Assembly: GCA_021774155.1 (NCBI GenBank) | Contig: JAJFJH010000361.1 | Coordinates: 1-40,262 of the forward strand | DNA from: Nitrosomonas sp. | GTDB taxonomy: Bacteria > Pseudomonadota > Gammaproteobacteria > Burkholderiales > Nitrosomonadaceae | Length of the DNA: 40,262 nt | Direction of reading: 5' to 3' | In this document: piece after piece, positions 16,624 to 25,575 of the stretch | Position numbering within the stretch: the stretch's first letter is position 1 | Layout: each line of letters opens with the position of its first letter | The notes under the pieces: model-generated | Told to the model about the DNA's origin: nothing | The model's database searches: none | What the model saw: the letters and a program-made list of their open reading frames with translations, nothing else | Translations under genes and position numbers: made by a program

Positions 16624-18017
16624 TTATCTACCACCTTTTCCAAAAAGAACCACTTCTACCGTATCAATTAAAATAATCACATCAAGGAAAAGACTATGAT
16701 TCTTTACATAATATAAATCATATTGAAGCTTTTCTATTGCGTCTTCCACTGAAGAGCCATATGGATACTTAACCTGAGCCCAACCTGTAATGCCTGGTTT
16801 GATCGTATGACGAAAATTATAATATGGCACTTTTGCACATAGAGTGTCGACAAAATAAGGTCGTTCTGGACGAGGACCAACAAAACTCATTTCATTCTTT
16901 AACACATTTAAAATCTGAGGTAATTCGTCTATTCTCAGTTTTCGTATAAACCCTCCAACCCGTGTAACTCTTGGGTCATTCTCAGTCGCCCATTGCGGCG
17001 CTTGATTCTTCTCTGCATTTTTTTCATGCTGCGAAATTTAAGCACCATAAATGCATCGCCTCCTTTTCCCACTCTTTCTTGCTGATAAAAAATTGGGTAA
17101 CCATCCTCAATCAAGATCAAAATGGCAGTGACAATCATGATTGGTATAGCAACAACCAATAAAATAACGCACGCAAACACATCAAAAACACGCTTAATAA
17201 CCGAACGAAACAAACTTTGATCAAACCCTCCACCAAAAACCAACCAACTTGGGTATAAAGAGTCCATTCGAATATGCCCTTTCTCCCGTTCGAAAAAAGT
17301 CGCAATATCAGTAACTTTTATTCCGTGCATTTTACACTCCAGCAGTTCTTGAATAGGGAAACTTCCCCCACGTCTTTCCTGCGTTGCAATAATAATTTCA
17401 CTAACATTATATTGTGCAACTAACGAAACTAACGTACTGCCTGAAGCTAAAACATCAGACGCAGGAACACAACGCTCTTCTCCATAAAAGGGCACAAAAC
17501 CAACTATTTTAGGCCTACGATAGCCAGAATCATCTTCTTGTCGACCGATCAACTCTTTTGCATTTTCACCAATACCTAACACTAATGCACGAGGCTGCAG
17601 CACTCCCAGACTAGACCATTTGAAAAACAAGGTGCGCTCAGCAAGAATGACACAAAATGAAAGTATCATTACCACTATTAAGACCCCACGCCCTAAATAA
17701 AGCACAGGTATTAAATAGAACACAAAAGTCATCAAGGCAAAACTTACGACCATAGAAGGCATTAATCGAAATAAAATCGCTTTAAAATTTTGCCGCGAAT
17801 CTATTTGATACATACCAATGACGGCCATACTTGACATGATAATAAGAACATAGACTATGACTGCTGGAAACAATAAAGTTAACGAGTCTATAGCTGCTCC
17901 TTGATCATTAAAACGAACAAAAATACCCAAATAAAACACAGCTATCAATAACAAGAATTCTATACTGACAAGTAATGCAGTATACCTTGATATATAGTGA
18001 TTATAGATACGTAACAA
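16624..18017 (-). pseudogene. XrtA/PEP-CTERM system sugar transferase, frameshifted at a poly-A run
   Basis: Two frames together encode one polyprenyl-phosphate sugar transferase of the EpsB/WcaJ type associated with XrtA. The first (18017-16935, 360 residues) has N-terminal membrane helices, a nucleotide-binding-like middle and the cytoplasmic transferase start through VGKGGDAFMVLKFRSMKK. It then goes out of frame. The second frame continues AEKNQAPQWATENDPRV, RIDELPQ, SFVGPRPERP, PGITGWAQV and DLYYVKNHS to the stop at 16624. The break is at seven A on the coding strand (17018-17024); an eighth A would restore a single protein of 464 residues, the usual size. It starts at TTG (18017) after seven G. 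Sequencing error, mutation, or slippage on the homopolymer are all possible. Confidence 0.8.
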
Positions 18018-18049
18018 CAGCCCCCCCTAATTATTAAAAAAATTAATAC

Positions 18050-18079
18050 AGTATATTACGCATTATTTTATTGGCTCAA
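18050..18079 (-). promoter_or_regulatory. Candidate sigma-70 promoter for the sugar transferase-prsK-prsR unit
   Basis: On the minus strand TTGAGC (18079-18074) is followed after 18 bases by TATACT (18055-18050), about 33 bases before the TTG start codon. Matches to consensus are 4/6 and 5/6. No sigma-54 (GG-N10-GC) site was found in this gap. Confidence 0.35.
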
Positions 18080-18522
18080 TATACCTGCATTTTAGAGGAA
18101 CTATAGATCAATTAATACAACAGCTATTATTTGATGACTAAAAGCTTTTGTTATTTCACACGACAATTCACTTTTATACACCCAAGCTTATCTGAAAGTT
18201 TTTAGCGATAATTTGTTTATCTTTAAGTTGACCAACAGTTTCTTGATTTCCATCAATTCATGGGCGGAATTGTACCAGGACTATAAAAATTGGATGTGAT
18301 AAAAATTATTGCACGCAAAAATTTAAGTTTAATCACCAAATTAATTCTACTTTTAAGATCCAATGACAGTTAAAACGAAGATATCCGGCAAACCCAATAA
18401 GCCGGATTTAATTGGCTTGGTGACGACTCACATATTGTGAGTGTCAATAGGAACAAAACTTCGATAAGAAGCATATAAGGCAGGAAGGATGCTCTATTCT
18501 ACTGTTCTAATTCGCAAAAAAA
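18080..18522. other. Gene-free stretch with two inverted repeats
   Basis: No open frame with a credible start was found. Two palindromes stand out: ATCCGGC / GCCGGAT (18383-18389 with 18401-18407) and ACTCACA-TAT-TGTGAGT (18426-18442). The second is a perfect operator-like 17-mer and overlaps a TTGACA on the minus strand. A regulatory site or small RNA is possible but unproven. Confidence 0.35.
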
Positions 18523-18545
18523 CCTCTAAGGCAAATACCTTAGAG
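18515..18545 (-). terminator. Rho-independent terminator of the degenerate diguanylate cyclase gene
   Basis: On the minus strand an 8-base perfect stem (18545-18538 pairing with 18531-18524, CTCTAAGG/CCTTAGAG) with a 6-base loop is followed by a run of seven T (18522-18516). It lies 13 bases after the stop codon at 18558. Confidence 0.8.
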
Positions 18546-18557
18546 ACTTCATGTTTT

Positions 18558-19484
18558 TTAGTACCGAGACCGAGCTAGAATGGCAGCAATACGTGATGTA
18601 TCTTTTGTACTTACGGGAGGCACTGTTGTTACTCTATTTTTTCCATCTGCTTTAGATTGCAACAATGCTTTTTCAGCACGCTGGCACAGCGATCTTTCGC
18701 TATCTTTTTCCTCAAGCGTTGCAATACCCATACTCAACGTAACATTTCGACCACTCAGCGCAATCTTGCTAGAAGTTTTTTTGCAAATAGCCTCACCCAC
18801 ACTTTTGGTACCTCGCATACCCGTTTCCGCAAATAAAACTGCAAATTTGTCCCCGGCCAGCCGATACAAAACATCGCTACTTCTGATATTGGCTTCTATC
18901 TCTTTTGCTACTTGATTAATTACACTGTCTCCACCATCACTACCATAAGATTGATTAATCTTATGTAAATTATCGATATCAATAAAAGCAACCGACAAGC
19001 TTCTGTTGTGTCTTTTATGTAGCAGTATTCCTCTACTTAACTCTTGTTCAAACGCTCGATAATTTTTAGTTTGTGTTAATGGATCAATAACAGACTGAAT
19101 TCTCAAAGCTAAGATATTCTCATCCGCTTTTTTAATTCGGATCACAATTAAAGCGGCACCAATAATTAATAAAGCAGCAAGCAACCGGTTAATCATCGCC
19201 GTTTCTAGTGGATTAATCACTGACGCAGACAAAAAAAACCCTGTAATCGTAAAGATCAACCCCATCACTGCGGCAACATAAGTTGGTATATTCCCCTTTA
19301 TAAAAAGACTCCCAAAAACAACCAGAACATACGATGTGCCAGCCGCAATGCCTGAAGACGAAGCCAAATCAAAAACGAAAATACCAATGATTGCTACTAG
19401 CATAATCAAATAATGAATATGATTAGCAAATTCATTTAAGAACACCCTTAAGTATGAAGCAGTTGAAAATCTCTGGCTACTCAT
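18558..19484 (-). CDS. Membrane GGDEF-domain protein with degenerate active site
   Basis: 308 residues. Four to five hydrophobic segments occupy residues 20-116, then a GGDEF domain (about 130-290) with conserved DPLTQTKNYRAFE and VAFIDIDNLHKINQSYG. The signature loop reads RLAGDKFAVLF at about 208-218: AGDKF instead of GGDEF. The first Gly and the catalytic Glu are both replaced, so cyclase activity is doubtful; such domains often act as GTP or c-di-GMP-independent regulators. The RxxD inhibitory site is not evident. ATG at 19484 has AGGT eight bases upstream. Single gene with its own terminator, next to the EPS-type cluster. Confidence 0.8.
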   Translation of the reverse strand: MSSQRFSTASYLRVFLNEFANHIHYLIMLVAIIGIFVFDLASSSGIAAGTSYVLVVFGSLFIKGNIPTYVAAVMGLIFTITGFFLSASVINPLETAMINRLLAALLIIGAALIVIRIKKADENILALRIQSVIDPLTQTKNYRAFEQELSRGILLHKRHNRSLSVAFIDIDNLHKINQSYGSDGGDSVINQVAKEIEANIRSSDVLYRLAGDKFAVLFAETGMRGTKSVGEAICKKTSSKIALSGRNVTLSMGIATLEEKDSERSLCQRAEKALLQSKADGKNRVTTVPPVSTKDTSRIAAILARSRY

Positions 19485-19769
19485 TTAAGTTTACCTATAA
19501 CTGTGATTGTAAATAATCAAATAAATTCATAAATGATGGTGCGGGTAACGCGTCAATTACAAAAATAAATAGTTAAAAATATTCTGAGCGAATATTACGC
19601 AGAGTTTTTACATAACGCAATACCCATATTAATATCCATGCCTAACTTCAAAAATAACTTCCCGATAATCTCCCACAGCATAACGCAATATAAATTTCTT
19701 AGGTAGTGCAATAAAATTTTATTTATTTCTACATAGCTAAATTGACAATTCAGGTTACTATACATCCCC

Positions 19770-21308
19770 ATGAATCTGCTTAAAGCACTCGTTACGATCA
19801 GTAGCATGACCTTTGTTTCTCGCATACTTGGATTTTTGCGAGATGTATTAATCGCGAGAATCTTTGGCGCAGGTGTTGCGACAGACGCTTTCTTTGTTGC
19901 ATTTCGCATCCCAAATTTACTACGCAGATTATTCGCCGAGGGCGCTTTCTCTCAAGCATTTGTACCTATACTTGCCGAATTTAAAAATAAACGCACCGAA
20001 GAAGAAACACGCGATCTCATTGATCATATTGCTTATCTGCTAAGTATCACACTCTTTTCCGTCACGCTGATTGGCATTATTAGTGCGACATTTATCATTC
20101 AAGCCAGCGCACCGGGCTTTATGAATGACCCAGAGAAATTTGATTTAACAGTCGAATTACTGAAGATTACTTTCCCCTACATATTCTTTATCTCGTTGGT
20201 TTCATTAGCAGGCGGTATTCTTAATACATATGGCAAGTTTTTTGTCCCTGCACTTACACCCGCACTGCTAAATTTGTCATTTATTGCCTGTGCATTATGG
20301 CTTGCTCCACACATTGAGCCGCCCGTTATGGCACTAGCATGGGCGGTATTCATCGGTGGCGCACTACAACTGGCCTTTCAAATACCGTTTCTCATGCGTA
20401 TCAAGCGATTCCCTCGTTTACGTTTCAAGTTCAAAGAAACAGGCGCTTGGCGTGTGATTAAACTCATGGGCCCTGCCGTATTCGGCGTATCCGTTGGACA
20501 AATCAGCATGTTGATCAACACCATATTTGCCTCACTTTTGGTTACAGGCAGCGTGTCATGGTTATACTACGCAGACCGGCTTATGGAGTTTCCTGCAGGT
20601 CTACTGGGCGTTGCATTGGGCACAGTGCTACTACCTTCACTTGCACGCCACCACAATAGTGACAGCACAGAAGAATACTCTCGTTTACTGGACTGGGGAT
20701 TACGTCTAACGGTCTTATTAACACTCCCTGCTGCTGTGGCCTTAGCGTTACTCTCAACCCCATTAATTTCCACCTTATTTTATTACGGCGAATTCACAGT
20801 TCATGACGTTTGGATGACACGTGAAGCATTGATTGCTTACAGCTTTGGCTTACTAGGATTCATTTTTGTAAAAGTCCTGGCACCCGGATTCTACGCGCGA
20901 CAAAATATCAAGACGCCGGTAAAAATTGCAGTTATTACCCTGATTGCTACACAATTAATGAATCTTGCCTTTATCGGCCCATTACAACACGCTGGATTAG
21001 CGTTAGCAGTAGGATTGGGCGCTTGTCTGAATGCTAGCTTGCTATTTTACAAACTACGCAGCCACAACATCTATCAACCGCAACCCGGCTGGTTTATTTT
21101 CTTCTTCAAAATACTGACATCGCTAATTATCATGGGAATGACATTATGGGTTGCGACAGGGAACGACGCCTCCTGGTTAGACGATTCCGCAATTAACCGC
21201 GCATCTCGATTAGCATGGGTCATCTTAACCGGCGCGACCAGTTATTTTGCCGCATTATGGCTGCTTGGTTTTCGCTTGAAAGATTTCACTCGGAAGGGAA
21301 TTGACTAA
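19770..21308 (+). CDS. murJ: Lipid II flippase MurJ (MviN)
   Basis: A 512-residue polytopic membrane protein with about 14 hydrophobic helices. The N-terminal signature MTFVSRILGFLRDVLIARIF, then ATDAFFVAFRIPNLLRRLFAEGAFSQAFVPIL, is diagnostic for MurJ. It flips lipid II across the inner membrane for peptidoglycan synthesis. It is a lone plus-strand gene; its stop lies 3 bases from the stop of folE2, which converges on it. The 285 bases upstream contain no gene; a TTGACA is present at 19742 but has no properly spaced -10 before the ATG. The ribosome site is weak. Confidence 0.95.
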   Translation: MNLLKALVTISSMTFVSRILGFLRDVLIARIFGAGVATDAFFVAFRIPNLLRRLFAEGAFSQAFVPILAEFKNKRTEEETRDLIDHIAYLLSITLFSVTLIGIISATFIIQASAPGFMNDPEKFDLTVELLKITFPYIFFISLVSLAGGILNTYGKFFVPALTPALLNLSFIACALWLAPHIEPPVMALAWAVFIGGALQLAFQIPFLMRIKRFPRLRFKFKETGAWRVIKLMGPAVFGVSVGQISMLINTIFASLLVTGSVSWLYYADRLMEFPAGLLGVALGTVLLPSLARHHNSDSTEEYSRLLDWGLRLTVLLTLPAAVALALLSTPLISTLFYYGEFTVHDVWMTREALIAYSFGLLGFIFVKVLAPGFYARQNIKTPVKIAVITLIATQLMNLAFIGPLQHAGLALAVGLGACLNASLLFYKLRSHNIYQPQPGWFIFFFKILTSLIIMGMTLWVATGNDASWLDDSAINRASRLAWVILTGATSYFAALWLLGFRLKDFTRKGID

Positions 21309-21311
21309 ATT

Positions 21312-22124
21312 CTATCCCCGTGCAGTCATTCTTTTATTCCGCTCAATCAATGCATAAGCCGAATGATTATGGATGGATTCAAAATTCTCTGATTCAACCA
21401 CGTAGGCTTCAATCCGCGAATCATTATTTAAAACCTCAGCAACATCTCGCACAATATCCTCAACAAACTTGGGATTGTCGTAGGCTTTCTCAGTGACATA
21501 CTTCTCATCGGGCCGTTTTAACAGCCCGTAAAGCTCACAAGACGCCTGTGTTTCAGCAATCCGGATAACTTCTTCAATCCACACAAAACTATTCGTGCAC
21601 ACGGAAATAGTCACATGCGAACGTTGATTATGCGCTCCATACTCAGATATTTTTTTTGAACATGGACAAAGGCTAGTCACGGGCACAACGACTTTCATGG
21701 TGAATTCATATTTGGCTTCTTTAATCTCACCAATGAAAGTAACCTCATAATCCAGCAAACTTTTCACACCAGAGATAGGTGCTGATTTGTCCACAAAATA
21801 AGGAAATGTCATTTCAATATGACCTGATGATGTTTCCAACTTTCGCATCATGGTCTGCAGAATATTCTCAAATGATTCGACAGAAATCTCACGCTCATTA
21901 TCATTGAGTATTTCCACAAAACGAGACATGTGGGTGCCCTTAAAATTGTGCGGCAAATTCACATACATATTAAAAACAGCGACTGTATGCTGAACGCCCC
22001 CATCTTTGTCTGCCACTTTGACCGGATGGCGAATCGCCTTGATACCCACCCTGTCAATTGCAATGTGTCTCGTGTCTGGTGCACTTTGCACATCGGCGAT
22101 CGGCATATCCATTTGTTTATTCAT
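21312..22124 (-). CDS. folE2: GTP cyclohydrolase FolE2
   Basis: 270 residues. It converts GTP to dihydroneopterin triphosphate, the first step of folate (and queuosine-type) synthesis, and is the type IB enzyme that can work with metals other than zinc. Visible are the N-terminal [11 protein letters not shown] segment and the signature [23 protein letters not shown], where the active-site Cys resides, and a late HNHSAYA. It lies 26 bases after dxs on the same strand and is probably the last gene of xseB-ispA-dxs-folE2. No zinc-regulator site was identified. Confidence 0.95.
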   Translation of the reverse strand: MNKQMDMPIADVQSAPDTRHIAIDRVGIKAIRHPVKVADKDGGVQHTVAVFNMYVNLPHNFKGTHMSRFVEILNDNEREISVESFENILQTMMRKLETSSGHIEMTFPYFVDKSAPISGVKSLLDYEVTFIGEIKEAKYEFTMKVVVPVTSLCPCSKKISEYGAHNQRSHVTISVCTNSFVWIEEVIRIAETQASCELYGLLKRPDEKYVTEKAYDNPKFVEDIVRDVAEVLNNDSRIEAYVVESENFESIHNHSAYALIERNKRMTARG

Positions 22125-22150
22125 AATTCTCGTATTATCAGTATGATTGT

Positions 22151-23995
22151 TTATTTAGGTAAATGTTCCTGAACAAATTTAACAATACCGTCCTTGTCCA
22201 ACCCGCAATCAGCCAACATTTGTGCATGATCGCCTTGATCGATAAAAATATCCGGCAGACCAAGCTGTAACACCTTAGTCACTCCACCGCCCATCGCTAA
22301 TGATTCTAAAACTGCGCTGCCAGCGCCACCTATGGTCGTATTTTCTTCAACCGTAACCAGCAAATCGTAATCTTCAGCTAATGATGCAATTAATGCATCA
22401 TCTATTGGTTTAATGAAACGCATGTTAACAACCGTTGCATCTAGTGTTTCTGCCGCACCCAAACAAGGCGTCACCATACTACCGAAAGCAAGCAAAGCAA
22501 CTTTTTCGCCCTTACGGCGTACTTCACCACGACCCATAGGCAATGCAACCATCTCTTTTTGTACTTCCGCGCCCGTTCCAGCACCACGCGGGTACCGCAC
22601 TGCTGTTGGGGTATCCATTTGGAATGCGGTATAAAGCATCTGCCGGCATTCATTTTCATCAGCCGGTGCCATCACCGTCATATTGGGAATACAACGCAAG
22701 AATGAATAGTCAAAGCTACCCGCATGTGTCGGGCCGTCTGCACCGACCAAACCTGCCCGATCAAGTGCAAATACAACGGGAAGGTTCTGAATAGCAACAT
22801 CATGAATCAATTGATCATAGCCACGCTGTAGAAATGTTGAGTAAATCGCAACAACTGGTTTCAAGCCATCACAAGCCGCACCTGCAGCAAATGTCACCGC
22901 ATGCTGCTCTGCGATACCCACATCGAAATAACGCTTTGGATATTCTTTAGAAAATTTAACTAGCCCTGAACCCTCTCGCATGGCGGGCGTAACACCAATC
23001 AATCGTGAATCCATTGCCGCCATGTCACACAACCAGTCACCAAAAATTTTTGTATAAGTTGGCTTGTTCACAGGCTTAGGCACAATCCCCTCATCAGGAT
23101 CAAATTTTCCAACGCCATGATAGAGAATAGGGTCTTCCTCAGCCACATTGTAGCCTGCACCTTTACGTGTCACTACATGTAGAAACTGCGGGCCTTTCAA
23201 TTGCCGAATATTATTCAGCGTAGTAGTCAGCACTTCTAAATCATGGCCGTCAATTGGGCCAATATAATTGAAGCCAAACTCTTCAAACAACGTACCCGGC
23301 GTCACCATTCCTTTCATATGCTCTTCAGCACGCTTGGCAAGTTCCAGTACAGGCGGCACAACTCTGAGTACTTTTTCTCCGGCACGTCGTGCACTAGCAT
23401 AAAAACGCCCAGACATCAGCTTAGCAAGATAGTTATTTAAAGCGCCGACAGGCGGTGAAATGGACATATCATTATCATTCAACACAACCAATAAATTAGC
23501 GTCCATCACACCCGCATTATTCAATGCTTCAAATGCCATACCAGCACTCATGGCGCCATCACCAATCACCGCAATAGCACGTCTATCGACACCTTCTAAT
23601 TGTGCAGCCACTGCCATACCAAGTGCTGCACTAATCGACGTACTAGAATGTGCCGTACCAAAAGCATCATACTCACTTTCATCCCGACGCGGAAATCCTG
23701 CAATACCGCCATGCATACGTAACTTACTCATTCCTTCTCGACGGCCCGTCAGGATTTTATGCGCGTAGGTTTGATGGCCAACATCCCAAACGACTCTGTC
23801 GTTAGGTGTATCAAAAATGTAATGTAAAGCAATCGTCAGCTCAACCGTGCCAAGATTTGATGACAAATGGCCACCAGTCTCCGAAACAGAATTAACTAAG
23901 AAATTGCGCAACTCTTCAGCAAGTTGCGGTAACAACTTGCAATCCAATGAGCGCAGCTGGGAAGGCGAATTAATAGTATCTAACAGGGGGTACAT
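22151..23995 (-). CDS. dxs: 1-deoxy-D-xylulose-5-phosphate synthase
   Basis: 614 residues, the expected length. It condenses pyruvate with glyceraldehyde 3-phosphate in a thiamine-diphosphate-dependent first step of the MEP isoprenoid pathway. Motifs: N-terminal [16 protein letters not shown], the [12 protein letters not shown] segment, the TPP-binding [19 protein letters not shown] through NDNDMSIS, and the transketolase pyrimidine domain [15 protein letters not shown], with [15 protein letters not shown]. It sits 39 bases after ispA, giving precursor supply and chain extension in one unit. Confidence 0.95.
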   Translation of the reverse strand: MYPLLDTINSPSQLRSLDCKLLPQLAEELRNFLVNSVSETGGHLSSNLGTVELTIALHYIFDTPNDRVVWDVGHQTYAHKILTGRREGMSKLRMHGGIAGFPRRDESEYDAFGTAHSSTSISAALGMAVAAQLEGVDRRAIAVIGDGAMSAGMAFEALNNAGVMDANLLVVLNDNDMSISPPVGALNNYLAKLMSGRFYASARRAGEKVLRVVPPVLELAKRAEEHMKGMVTPGTLFEEFGFNYIGPIDGHDLEVLTTTLNNIRQLKGPQFLHVVTRKGAGYNVAEEDPILYHGVGKFDPDEGIVPKPVNKPTYTKIFGDWLCDMAAMDSRLIGVTPAMREGSGLVKFSKEYPKRYFDVGIAEQHAVTFAAGAACDGLKPVVAIYSTFLQRGYDQLIHDVAIQNLPVVFALDRAGLVGADGPTHAGSFDYSFLRCIPNMTVMAPADENECRQMLYTAFQMDTPTAVRYPRGAGTGAEVQKEMVALPMGRGEVRRKGEKVALLAFGSMVTPCLGAAETLDATVVNMRFIKPIDDALIASLAEDYDLLVTVEENTTIGGAGSAVLESLAMGGGVTKVLQLGLPDIFIDQGDHAQMLADCGLDKDGIVKFVQEHLPK

Positions 23996-24034
23996 TCAGA
24001 ATTTGATATAAGAAATCTTTTAAAAAAACTGCTC

Positions 24035-24928
24035 TCAAAATTCACGTTGAATTATGAAATCAGTGACTTGTCTCAATCGAGCAGCCGCATCGCCAAAACT
24101 TTCCAATGACTGAAAAGCATCACGACGCAATGACTCAGCTAGCTCACGTGCTTGATTAACACCTAAAATACTGACATAAGTTGGCTTATCATTATCTGCA
24201 TCTTTACCGGCTGTTTTGCCCAATGTCGCGGTTGTTGCTTCGGAATCAAGCACATCATCTACCACTTGAAATGCCAGTCCGACACATTTAGAAAAATGAT
24301 CTAACTGTGTTAATTGCTCCTCATTCAAACGATTGCCACACTGTGCGCCCAACATCACGGCTGCACGAATCAAAGCACCAGTTTTATGAATATGCATAAA
24401 CTCAAGTTCTGGCAAGGTCAGCGCTTTACCAACACTATCAAGGTCAACAGCTTGCCCACCAGCCATGCCGCGTGAACCTGATGCTTGCGCTAACTGTTTA
24501 ATCATAGCTAACTGTACTTGTGCTGAGTCTGCCACTTGATGCTCTGCCAGCAACTGAAAAGACAAACTTTGTAAACTATCGCCTGTCAATAATGCCGTGG
24601 CTTCATCATATTCCACATGACACGTGGGTTTGCCGCGTCGCAACACGTCATCATCCATGCATGGCATATCATCATGTACCAGGGAATAAGCGTGTATCAA
24701 CTCAACCGCGGCACCTACAACCGTTATGCGTTCTGCATCCGCACCATTGAGTGCTCCTGCAGCAAAAGAAAATAACGGACGTACCCGCTTACCACCACCC
24801 AAAACACTGTAGCGCATCGCACTATGCAATCGCGCCGGTTCACGATCAGTTTTTGCGAGTTGTGATTCCAGGAAAGTCTCTAAGCGACTCTGGCAATCTC
24901 TTGCCCAACTTTGAAAATCAGCGTTCAT
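24035..24928 (-). CDS. ispA: Farnesyl diphosphate synthase (short-chain polyprenyl synthetase)
   Basis: 297 residues. Two aspartate-rich motifs bind magnesium-diphosphate: DDMPCMDDD at about 86-94 and DDVLDSE at about 224-230. Other hallmarks are GGGKRVRP near residue 45 and GMAGGQAVDLDSVGK. It makes farnesyl diphosphate from IPP and DMAPP, used for undecaprenyl phosphate and quinones. The start overlaps the end of xseB by 11 bases, an arrangement common in proteobacteria. Confidence 0.95.
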   Translation of the reverse strand: MNADFQSWARDCQSRLETFLESQLAKTDREPARLHSAMRYSVLGGGKRVRPLFSFAAGALNGADAERITVVGAAVELIHAYSLVHDDMPCMDDDVLRRGKPTCHVEYDEATALLTGDSLQSLSFQLLAEHQVADSAQVQLAMIKQLAQASGSRGMAGGQAVDLDSVGKALTLPELEFMHIHKTGALIRAAVMLGAQCGNRLNEEQLTQLDHFSKCVGLAFQVVDDVLDSEATTATLGKTAGKDADNDKPTYVSILGVNQARELAESLRRDAFQSLESFGDAAARLRQVTDFIIQREF

Positions 24929-25172
24929 CTATACCAGACGTAGAAAAATTTTTCAGCATATCTGTTTCAAGAATACGCACTTGCTGCTGCGCGGTTTGTA
25001 ATGTGTTTTGACAATATTGTAATAACTCGATACCACGCTTATAAGCTGCGAGAGAGTCTTCCAACGGCATCTGCCCCGCTTCCATTTTTGCCACAATATT
25101 TTCCAGCTCAACTGATGCTGCCTCATAATTTTCTGGCTGGGATGCAGAAACAAGCTTAGTGGTTTTGGTCAT
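24918..25172 (-). CDS. xseB: Exodeoxyribonuclease VII small subunit
   Basis: 84 residues. The core YEAASVELENIVAKMEAGQ, MPLEDSLAAYKRGIELLQYCQ is the classical XseB coiled-coil hairpin that binds the large subunit XseA for single-strand DNA degradation. xseA is not in the window, as is usual. It is the first gene of the isoprenoid unit and overlaps ispA. Confidence 0.92.
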   Translation of the reverse strand: MTKTTKLVSASQPENYEAASVELENIVAKMEAGQMPLEDSLAAYKRGIELLQYCQNTLQTAQQQVRILETDMLKNFSTSGIDER

Positions 25173-25207
25173 AAGTACCCAGCGTTATCGATAAATAATA
25201 TCAGCAT

Positions 25208-25213
25208 ATTATA
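25208..25213 (-). promoter_or_regulatory. Candidate -10 box upstream of xseB
   Basis: A perfect TATAAT on the minus strand, 36 bases before the xseB ATG. No good -35 hexamer sits at 16-18 bases; the closest are GCAGAA and TGCAGA. Confidence 0.35.
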
Positions 25214-25334
25214 CGCACTACTTATGAAATTTCTGCATTCCGTGCATTATTTTTATAAATCTTCTCACTACACAATCATACAAACAATTAATTATTAGCT
25301 ATTTAAAATGCTCGTTGTAAATAAAACACACTAG

Positions 25335-25471
25335 GAGACTGTCCAAGAATAGGATAATTTACCGTGGGAAAGCCATTTTGGTCAGATTTCCCGATCATTT
25401 CCGTTAAATAGAATAACCATTCACCTCAAAATTACTTCCCCTTGCTACGACAACTATTCTCGGACAGCCTC
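25335..25471. mobile_element. MITE-like element, 137 bp, with 18-bp terminal inverted repeats
   Basis: The left end GAGACTGTCCAAGAATAG and the inverted right end GAGGCTGTCCGAGAATAG match at 16 of 18 positions. The element is bordered by CTAG on both sides (25331-25334 and 25472-25475), a probable 4-bp target duplication. A 4-bp YTAR-like duplication is known for IS5-family elements. It has no coding capacity, so it would need a transposase in trans. It occupies the gap between ggt and xseB. Confidence 0.65.
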
Positions 25472-25575
25472 CTAGTTTATATGGAATACGCCTTCGAAAA
25501 CCGATCAAAATAACGTAACTACCATATTTGGTCAAATTCGTTACCAAAATATAGACATCTAAATCGATCATAAAA

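Noticed and set aside
18260-18290. GG/GC doublet resembling a sigma-54 promoter upstream of the sugar transferase
   Set aside because: The spacing between GG and GC is 9 rather than 10 bases and the surrounding consensus is poor.
19742-19764. TTGACA followed by TATACA before murJ
   Set aside because: The spacing is only 11 bases, far from the 16-18 needed.
19595-19909. 104-codon minus-strand frame overlapping the murJ start
   Set aside because: Most of it mirrors murJ coding sequence and it has no ribosome site; the remaining part is non-conserved.
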